From contig JBKPRX010000076.1 of assembly GCA_046734795.1 (NCBI GenBank), forward strand, positions 1 to 10,093: a DNA stretch of 10,093 bases. Reading direction: 5' to 3'. This DNA comes from JBKPRX01 sp046734795 (GTDB taxonomy: Bacteria; Actinomycetota; Thermoleophilia; Gaiellales; Gaiellaceae). The position numbers and the translations under genes were made by a program. Below, piece by piece: positions 1 to 4,432 of the stretch (the stretch's first letter is position 1; each line of letters begins with the position of its first letter). The notes under the pieces were generated by a model. The model did not search any database and had not been told where the DNA came from. It saw only the letters and a program-made list of their open reading frames with translations.

Positions 1-11
1 AGGTGGGGTAG

Positions 12-344
12 ATGTCGGTCGAGAAGTTGGCCGAGTCCGTCGGTGAGGTCGTAGAGCGCCGGAGCTTCCTCAAGCGCACCGGCGCGGCGACGCTCGGACT
101 TCTCGGTCTCGCGACCTTCGCGCCCGCGGCAGCCAAGGCGAGCTACGATACGCACGGTTGCACTTTGTGCAACCCTCCAGGGAACTGTGGGCCGAGGCTG
201 GAGTGCTCGTGGTGCTGGCAGGGCGCGTGCTACGCGGGCCACTGGTACTACTGCTGCGAGGGCCGCCAGGCCGGCGGGAACTGCAACAGCCCGTCGTGTC
301 CCGCTTATTGCTCGTGGTACACCGGGCCGTGGGGGACCTGCTGA
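12..344 (+). CDS. Tat-exported 12-cysteine small protein, MADH light-chain-like
   Basis: This is a 110-residue protein. Its ATG follows an AGGTGG ribosome site at the very start of the window. Residues 16-43 form a twin-arginine signal: R-R-S-F-L-K, a hydrophobic core, then a likely cut after A-K-A near residue 43. The mature part (about 67 residues) has 12 Cys (50, 53, 59, 65, 68, 73, 81, 82, 91, 96, 100, 110) and five Trp (67, 69, 78, 102, 107), so six disulfides are possible. From memory of the Paracoccus methylamine dehydrogenase light chain, that protein also has 12 Cys with a C-C pair at ordinals 7 and 8, a sixth Cys followed by Tyr, and the TTQ Trp57 four residues before that Cys. Here C81-C82, C73-Y74 and W69 match all three. 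The Asp before the C-C pair is Tyr80, and the second TTQ Trp is not at its expected place. Catalysis is therefore doubtful, and an unrelated Cys-rich secreted protein is possible. The propeller gene follows directly. Confidence 0.8.
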   Translation: MSVEKLAESVGEVVERRSFLKRTGAATLGLLGLATFAPAAAKASYDTHGCTLCNPPGNCGPRLECSWCWQGACYAGHWYYCCEGRQAGGNCNSPSCPAYCSWYTGPWGTC

Positions 345-381
345 TAGCAGCCTAAGCCGCCAAGGCGTCCGCCGCGCCGCG

Positions 382-1626
382 TTGGTCGGCGTCGCCGTTG
401 CGGCGGTGGCCGGCTTCGGATCCTGCGCCGGGGCCGGCGCTGCGGGCATGTCGCGAGCCGCGACGAGTGCTGCGGGAAAGCCGCTGCTCGGCGTCCTCCA
501 GTCGCCGACCGGCGCCTCGGCCACTCTGGCACGCCTCGATCCGCTCTCCCTCAAGCCCGTGTCGCGTCGCGTGCGGATCGAGGAGTACCACGAGAATTGG
601 AGCCTCTCGCCGGACGCCTTGCACGTCGCGCTCGGCCGCGGGGGGCAGGGGATCGGGATCGAGATCGTCGACGTGAGGACTCTGAAGCTCGTCCGGCACG
701 TGCGCACCGGAATCGCCGCGGAGGCGCTCGGCTGGCTGGCGCCGCGCCGGCTCGTGGCCGGTCTGCAGCGAGGAGGAACGGTCATCGTCGATCCCCGCAA
801 CGGCAGGATCGTCCGCCGCTTCGCCGACTTCTCGTTCCCCGACGTGTCGGCACAGACGCGCCAAGGCCTCGTCATGCTGCTCCCTCAGCTGCGGGCATCC
901 AGCCTCGGCCTGCCGCTGAGACGCGTGTCGGGCGCCGTCCGCCTGGCGCTCGTCGACGCCCACGGCCGGCTCCGGAGCGTCACCCTGCAGCGCATTCGCC
1001 TCGGCGTCCGCACCAGGCGCGGCTTCGAGTACACCGACCGCGCAGGCCTCGCCGTCGACCCGGCCCGTGCACGAGCGTACGTCGTCGCAGCGGACGCGCC
1101 GGTCGCGGAGGTCGACCTGCACACGATGCAGGTCTCCTACCACCGGCTCGCCCCGCTCCTCGCGCGCCCGAGCGCCCAGGGCGTGACCGGTGTCCTCGCG
1201 CGAGAGCGGACGGCGCTCTGGCTCGGGCACGGGCGCCTGCTCGTCGTCGGCCGTGACTTCGTCAGTACGCGCGCGCGGAAGGAGGCGCTCGCGCCTGCGG
1301 GGGCAGCGCTCGTCGACACCGCCGCCTGGACTTGGCATACGCTCGACCGGCAGCCGACGGGCGCAGTCGTCGCCGGCGACGAGCTGCTCGTCTACGGGCC
1401 GGGGTCGTACCCGGCTCCGGGCGCCGGTCTGCGCGGATACACGCTCCGCGGGCGCAGGATCTTCGGCCTCTTCAATCACAAACGGGTGCTGAACGTACAG
1501 GTCGCCGGCCGCCGTGCCTACGTTCACACGCCGGCCGCCGTCCACGTCGTCGAGCTCGGGTCGTGGACCGTGATCCACGACATCGCGCCGCCGGTCGACC
1601 TCGTGAGCGTGATCGGCGCGCGCTAA
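382..1626 (+). CDS. Secreted beta-propeller (YVTN/WD-like) protein, partner of the Cys-rich protein
   Basis: The product is about 414 residues from TTG 382, the first usable start after the upstream gene stops at 344. An Ala/Val/Gly-rich hydrophobic N-terminus (V-A-V-A-A-V-A-G-F) leads to a Cys (F-G-S-C) and a small-residue stretch, so it is probably exported or a lipoprotein. The rest is repeating beta blades. Examples are S-L-S-P-D-A-L-H-V-A-L, then I-V-D-V-R-T-L-K, then V-I-V-D-P-R-N-G-R-I-V, and further on A-V-D-P-A-R-A-R-A-Y-V-V followed by E-V-D-L. These are typical of quinohemoprotein-amine-dehydrogenase or MADH-heavy-chain style propellers and of YVTN proteins. Its place just after the Cys-rich gene fits a two-subunit complex. 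The start is uncertain: no SD-like sequence precedes TTG 382, GTG 406 or ATG 448. The frame stays open upstream through the earlier gene, and the basic residues just before 382 (R-Q-G-V-R-R) would make a better signal-peptide n-region. No catalytic motif was identified. Confidence 0.75.
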   Translation: MVGVAVAAVAGFGSCAGAGAAGMSRAATSAAGKPLLGVLQSPTGASATLARLDPLSLKPVSRRVRIEEYHENWSLSPDALHVALGRGGQGIGIEIVDVRTLKLVRHVRTGIAAEALGWLAPRRLVAGLQRGGTVIVDPRNGRIVRRFADFSFPDVSAQTRQGLVMLLPQLRASSLGLPLRRVSGAVRLALVDAHGRLRSVTLQRIRLGVRTRRGFEYTDRAGLAVDPARARAYVVAADAPVAEVDLHTMQVSYHRLAPLLARPSAQGVTGVLARERTALWLGHGRLLVVGRDFVSTRARKEALAPAGAALVDTAAWTWHTLDRQPTGAVVAGDELLVYGPGSYPAPGAGLRGYTLRGRRIFGLFNHKRVLNVQVAGRRAYVHTPAAVHVVELGSWTVIHDIAPPVDLVSVIGAR

Positions 1627-1805
1627 GACCCCGGAAGTGGCGCAGGCGGCCGCCACCCCGCCGCGGCGCGCGGACGGCTGAGCTCGGCCCCAGGCTCGAG
1701 CTCCTCGAGGACTTCGTGGACGACCTCGACGACGCCGAGCCGATCGACACCCTGAGCGGCGACGTTGACCAGGTGCGGGCGCCGTTCGTCGTACTCGGCG
1801 TCTGA

Positions 1806-1852
1806 GGGCCGGGCCCCACGTCCGAAGGCGTTCCGTCTTCCGGGCTCGGCCC
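1806..1852 (+). terminator. GC-rich stem-loop, possible terminator
   Basis: The arms GGGCCGGGCCC (1806-1816) and GGGCTCGGCCC (1842-1852) pair over 11 consecutive bases with one G-T wobble, around a 25-nt loop. No T-tract follows, only a C-run. It sits 180 bp after the propeller stop and directly after the TGA at 1803-1805. It could be a U-less terminator of the kind often proposed for high-GC bacteria, or simply a structured spacer. Confidence 0.4.
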
Positions 1853-1928
1853 CCCAGCCACTTCGCGTTCTCTTTGCTCAAGCCCCACGCCGCCGTGGGA
1901 GTCGAGGCGCCCGAAGCAGCAGGCCCTG

Positions 1929-2078
1929 ATGAAGTTCCGTGGGCACCGTTTGAAGCTTTTTCGCGAAAGGAACGGCATCGCAGCCCAGGCGCTCTCAGCC
2001 GGCTGCTGCCAACAGCGGGCGATCAGCCAAGTCCAGTCGGCTGATATCCCCCACTGGTCTGGAGGACCAGCACGCTGA
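1929..2078 (+). CDS. Short ORF resembling a truncated XRE-type helix-turn-helix protein
   Basis: This is a 49-codon ATG frame. It begins M-K-F-R-G-H-R-L-K-L-F-R-E-R-N-G-I, followed by A-A-Q-A-L-S-A-G and later R-A-I-S-Q-V. The spacing matches the opening of XRE/Cro-CI family regulators: R-L-x-x-L-R-E-x-x-G-[LI], then L-[AS], then about ten residues to I-S. The usual Gln of helix 2 and the Gly-Val-S turn are poorly kept. The frame ends at 2078, three bases before the tRNA-Sec fragment, so a repressor or excisionase-type gene may have been cut at the recombination point. No strong SD is present. It could also be chance similarity in a non-coding stretch. Confidence 0.3.
   Translation: MKFRGHRLKLFRERNGIAAQALSAGCCQQRAISQVQSADIPHWSGGPAR
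2054..2070. repeat. Inverted repeat beside the tRNA fragment
   Basis: A perfect 6-bp inverted repeat CTGGTC-TGGAG-GACCAG ends 10 bases before the tRNA-Sec 3' half. It resembles the long D-stem of tRNA-Sec, but the distance to the anticodon loop is too long and no acceptor 5' strand precedes it. It may be an integrase-binding repeat or coincidence. Confidence 0.35.
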
Positions 2079-2080
2079 GG

Positions 2081-2142
2081 CTTCAAAACCGGTGAGGTCT
2101 GGCAGCCCCAGGCTGGGTAGGTTCGACTCCTGCGCCGCTCCG
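2081..2142 (+). pseudogene. selC: 3' half of tRNA-Sec(UCA), probable attachment-site scar
   Basis: The fragment opens with the anticodon loop CTTCAAA (anticodon TCA, reading UGA) and continues ACCGG, the 3' anticodon strand. Next comes a long variable arm, GTCTGG (2097-2102) paired with CCAGGC (2108-2113). The T arm is GTAGG-TTCGACT-CCTGC (2117-2133), followed by an 8-nt acceptor strand GCCGCTCC (2134-2141) and discriminator G at 2142. The 8+5 acceptor/T stack, long variable arm and TCA anticodon identify tRNA-Sec rather than tRNA-Ser. CTC, not CCA, follows. The 5' half is missing: the matching acceptor strand GGAGCGGC is absent upstream, and the bases before the loop cannot pair with ACCGG. 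Tyrosine-recombinase elements often cross over in the anticodon loop and leave exactly such a 3' copy. In that model the intact gene lies farther left and the element lies between it and this site. Confidence 0.75.
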
Positions 2143-2171
2143 CTCGAAGAAACCCTGCACTTCCCTCCGGG

Positions 2172-2185
2172 GTCGGGCACCCGAC
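2172..2185. repeat. Small perfect inverted repeat upstream of the operon promoter
   Basis: GTCGGG-CA-CCCGAC forms a perfect 6-bp dyad between the tRNA scar and the promoter, ending ten bases before the -35 box. The position would suit an operator, and a tRNA-distal hairpin is also possible. With GC-rich sequence, coincidence is a serious alternative. Confidence 0.35.
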
Positions 2186-2195
2186 TCGCCGGCTC

Positions 2196-2224
2196 TTGAA
2201 ACAGGGGCCGTCGCGGCTTAGCCT
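2196..2224 (+). promoter_or_regulatory. Sigma70-type promoter of the trypsin-CHAT operon
   Basis: The -35 box TTGAAA (2196-2201) and the -10 box TAGCCT (2219-2224) are separated by exactly 17 bases. Transcription would begin near 2231, about 25 bases before the TTG start at 2256 and just upstream of its ribosome site. This argues against a protein start at TTG 2196. A perfect TTGACA at 2224-2229 overlaps the -10 but has no partner 17 bases on. Confidence 0.55.
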
Positions 2225-2242
2225 TGACAGCTGTTGGTCGGC

Positions 2243-2249
2243 AGGGGGA
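2243..2249 (+). promoter_or_regulatory. Ribosome binding site deciding the Trypco1-like start
   Basis: AGGGGGA lies six bases before TTG 2256 and 18 bases after the promoter -10 box. It selects 2256 over the in-frame TTG 2196, which overlaps the promoter, and over GTG 2280. Confidence 0.6.
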
Positions 2250-2255
2250 CGGACG

Positions 2256-2588
2256 TTGGACGGTAATCCCAATGCGCTAGTGAAGGTCGATCTCGGCGAC
2301 GGCCGAGTCATTGCCGTCGAGGCGCACAACGTCAGCCCGGAGAGGCCCGTCGGGATCGGAGACGTCCTCTCGTTCGACGGGGTGACGGACTCGATCGAAG
2401 CGATCGCGAAGCGCATGACGGCGGCCTTGGATCGCGTGCGACCCGACCGGGCCACAGTCGAGTTCGGCATCGACGTCGGCGTGGAGTCCGGCATGTTGAC
2501 CGCGCTCGTCGTGAAGGGAACCGGAACCGCGACGCTCAAGGTGACGCTCGAGTGGCAGCACGCCGAGCCGACGAACGCCAAAGCATGA
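2256..2588 (+). CDS. Trypsin-co-occurring small protein (Trypco1 / CU044_2847-like)
   Basis: This 110-residue protein has no signal peptide or membrane segment. It opens with a beta-rich part (L-V-K-V-D-L-G-D-G, then V-I-A-V-E-A). A helix follows (D-S-I-E-A-I-A-K-R-M) and the protein ends in a beta hairpin: V-E-F-G-I-D-V-G-V-E-S-G, then G-T-A-T-L-K-V-T-L-E-W. The closing pattern E-F-G-(x)n-G-x-A-x-(x)-V-x-L-x-W is what I know from the Trypco1/CU044_2847 family, which computational work on bacterial conflict systems found next to trypsin-like proteases. No activity is established for it; a protease partner, substrate or inhibitor role is inference. Start TTG 2256 is chosen for its SD and promoter. 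Its TGA overlaps the next ATG (ATGA at 2585-2588), so translation is coupled and the two products are probably made in a fixed ratio. Confidence 0.75.
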   Translation: MDGNPNALVKVDLGDGRVIAVEAHNVSPERPVGIGDVLSFDGVTDSIEAIAKRMTAALDRVRPDRATVEFGIDVGVESGMLTALVVKGTGTATLKVTLEWQHAEPTNAKA

Positions 2589-4432
2589 GCGCGGCGGGAA
2601 ACGGCGCGGGCATGATCACCGACGGCGAGCTGCGCGTGTGCACGGTTTCGATCGACATCGCCGGCGCGCCGAAGGGGACCGGCTTCTTCGTCGCTCCAGG
2701 CCACGTAGTCACGTGCGAGCACGTGCTGGAGGGCACGACCGACGGCATTCAGATCACGGCCCTGGACGGCAACGACTACACGGTCGTCAAAGTGGCGGAC
2801 GTCTCGAAGGACGCCGATCTCGCCGTCCTCAAGGTCACGCCCTCGGCCGCGCACCGCTGTGTGCTGCTCATCGGCGGGCAGAACTTCGACGATCGATTCC
2901 TCACATTCGGCTACCCCGAGCTTCACCGCGAAGGCGTTGCCAGCCCGCTCACGGCGGAGGGGAACACGGGGGATGAGCGGCTCCTCAGGCTCGGCCAGGG
3001 ACAAGTTCAGCCCGGCATGAGTGGCGCTCCGATCCTCAACCGGCGCACGGGCGGCGTGTGCGGCGTCCTCAGCCGGACGCGGAACGAGCAGACGGACCTC
3101 GGTGGGTACGCCATCCCGATCGAGCGATTGTGGCTCCTGAGCCCGACGCTCAAACGGCTAAACGAGGCGTATCACGCGGCGCGTCATCACGAATGGTTCG
3201 ACCTCTTGCCGACGACGCAGAAGACGGTGCTGCTCGACGCCCGGCCCGGAATGCCCTCCACCGCGGGCTTCACGACCTGGTTCGTCGTGTCAGTCGGCGG
3301 TGAGCAGCGCCACTGGCGGGTCAGCGCGACAGTGCACCCAGGCGGCGAGTTGCTTCCGGCCGAGCCGGCGGAGGTGCACCTGGTGCTCGACCAGGTAGCT
3401 CGGCTCTTCCGCGATTGGGCTGCGCGCGCGAGCATCGACCCGATTGGCGCCATCCGCAGACGGTTCAACCAGGGGGAGGCAATCCGCCTGCTGGGAAGCA
3501 TCCTCTTCGAGGCCGTGCTCCCGGACGAGATCGGGAAGCGCTTCGACGAGCTGCTGTCGGCGGGCGAGCGCGTACAGCTTGCGCTGCATTTCGACCGGAC
3601 CATCATCCCGACGGAGTTCGTGGACATGCCGTGGGAATACCTCTACCTCGGCGGCGAGCAGGGTTTCCGGAGAAGCGCGCAGCTGGCAGCCGAGGAGAAG
3701 CTCGCCTTCGTCCGTGTCGAGCAGAACGACTTCCGCGAACCCGACCCCGCCTCGGTGCGCCAGCTGTCCGCGCTGATGGTCCCGGTGACGCCGCCTGCGC
3801 AGGGAGGCGACTCTGCAGCCGACGACATCTCCGAGCACACCTGTGGCGTCATCGACGGCCTCAGTGGACTCGAGGCCAAGAGGCTTCCGATGGCGAAGGC
3901 GATGGACCTGAAGGACGAGATCGGCGACGGCGCGTACGACATCGTCCACTACGTCGGCTTTGGCCGTTACAACGAAGGTGCCGACCGCCTCGCGCTTGGA
4001 GGCGCGCCCGACTACGACTATCGAGAGGCGCAGATGTTCGCCGCCCTCCTGCCGGACGGCGAGCAACGACCGCGCGTCGTCGTGCTCCAGCAGATCGAGG
4101 GGCCAAGCGACTTCGTCCCGCCGGACCTTTCGGTCTTCGCCTGGAGGCTTCTCGAGCGCGGCGTGGAAGCCGTCGTTGCATACCAGTTCCCGCTCGCGGC
4201 GCGGCTCAGCAAGGAGTTCAACAAGAAGCTTTATAGCGAGCTCGCCGCCGGCGAGTGCCTGGAGACCGCGGTCCAGAAGGCACGCGCCTTGATCTGGACG
4301 ATGGAGCCTGACCTGCATGCCTTCCTCGCGCCGGCGGCCTTCGTGGCTCGACCGGGCGAGCTCAGGCTGACCGCCTCGGCAGGGCCGTCTGCTCCGTTGG
4401 CCCGCGTCGGCGTCACCGCAGCACATGCATAG
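2585..4432 (+). CDS. Trypsin-like serine protease fused to a catalytically dead CHAT domain
   Basis: This 615-residue protein has no signal peptide and is probably cytosolic. Residues 15-190 are a trypsin/HtrA-like protease with a full triad: His46 in T-C-E-H-V-L, Asp78 in D-A-D-L-A-V-L and Ser146 in P-G-M-S-G-A-P. A linker region of about 200-420 keeps the W-E-Y-L element usual at the front of CHAT domains (D-M-P-W-E-Y-L-Y). The CHAT core follows: Y-D-I-V-H-Y-V-G-F-G (450-460), R-V-V-V-L-Q-Q-I-E-G (497-506) and G-V-E-A-V-V-A-Y-Q-F-P. Active CHAT proteases have G-H-G and N-A-C-E-G at the first two places. Here the His is Phe459 and the Cys is Ile504, so the domain should not cleave. ATG 2585 is chosen for the ATGA overlap with the preceding gene, and the 3' end overlaps the next gene by 8 nt. 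Inference: trypsin is the working enzyme, and CHAT is a scaffold that reads a signal from the TPR partner. Confidence 0.88.
   Translation: MSAAGNGAGMITDGELRVCTVSIDIAGAPKGTGFFVAPGHVVTCEHVLEGTTDGIQITALDGNDYTVVKVADVSKDADLAVLKVTPSAAHRCVLLIGGQNFDDRFLTFGYPELHREGVASPLTAEGNTGDERLLRLGQGQVQPGMSGAPILNRRTGGVCGVLSRTRNEQTDLGGYAIPIERLWLLSPTLKRLNEAYHAARHHEWFDLLPTTQKTVLLDARPGMPSTAGFTTWFVVSVGGEQRHWRVSATVHPGGELLPAEPAEVHLVLDQVARLFRDWAARASIDPIGAIRRRFNQGEAIRLLGSILFEAVLPDEIGKRFDELLSAGERVQLALHFDRTIIPTEFVDMPWEYLYLGGEQGFRRSAQLAAEEKLAFVRVEQNDFREPDPASVRQLSALMVPVTPPAQGGDSAADDISEHTCGVIDGLSGLEAKRLPMAKAMDLKDEIGDGAYDIVHYVGFGRYNEGADRLALGGAPDYDYREAQMFAALLPDGEQRPRVVVLQQIEGPSDFVPPDLSVFAWRLLERGVEAVVAYQFPLAARLSKEFNKKLYSELAAGECLETAVQKARALIWTMEPDLHAFLAPAAFVARPGELRLTASAGPSAPLARVGVTAAHA

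Larger units (their letters stand above)
1627..2195. other. Gene-poor segment with hairpin, XRE-like ORF and tRNA-Sec scar
   Basis: No confident protein gene lies in these 570 bases. On the plus strand an open frame without a good start ends in TGA at 1803-1805. Its last 35 or so codons read as an acidic, protein-like tail (L-E-D-F-V-D-D-L-D-D, ending F-V-V-L-G-V). This could be the remnant of a lost gene, but its only near start is GTG 1716, giving 29 residues. An 11-bp GC hairpin follows at 1806-1852. A 6-bp inverted repeat (CTGGTC/GACCAG) at 2054-2070 lies beside the tRNA fragment. The remaining bases up to the promoter at 2196 show nothing recognisable. Confidence 0.6.

Noticed and set aside
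352..1881. Long minus-strand open frame of about 509 codons opposite the propeller gene
   Set aside because: Its product is Arg/Ala-rich low-complexity text without any domain. It mirrors the codon bias of the plus-strand gene, as is usual in GC-rich DNA.
2044..2142. A complete functional tRNA-Sec gene
   Set aside because: The 5' acceptor strand GGAGCGGC is absent, the anticodon 5' strand does not pair, and the D-arm-like repeat is spaced wrongly. Only the 3' half is supported.
2224..2229. Perfect TTGACA as the -35 box of the operon
   Set aside because: No -10-like hexamer lies 16-18 bases downstream. TTGAAA-17-TAGCCT just upstream is the better pair and fits the SD position.
1472..3004. 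Minus-strand open frame crossing the tRNA scar and the first two operon genes
   Set aside because: It reads through structured RNA remnants and two real genes, is Ser/Arg-rich, and lacks an SD.
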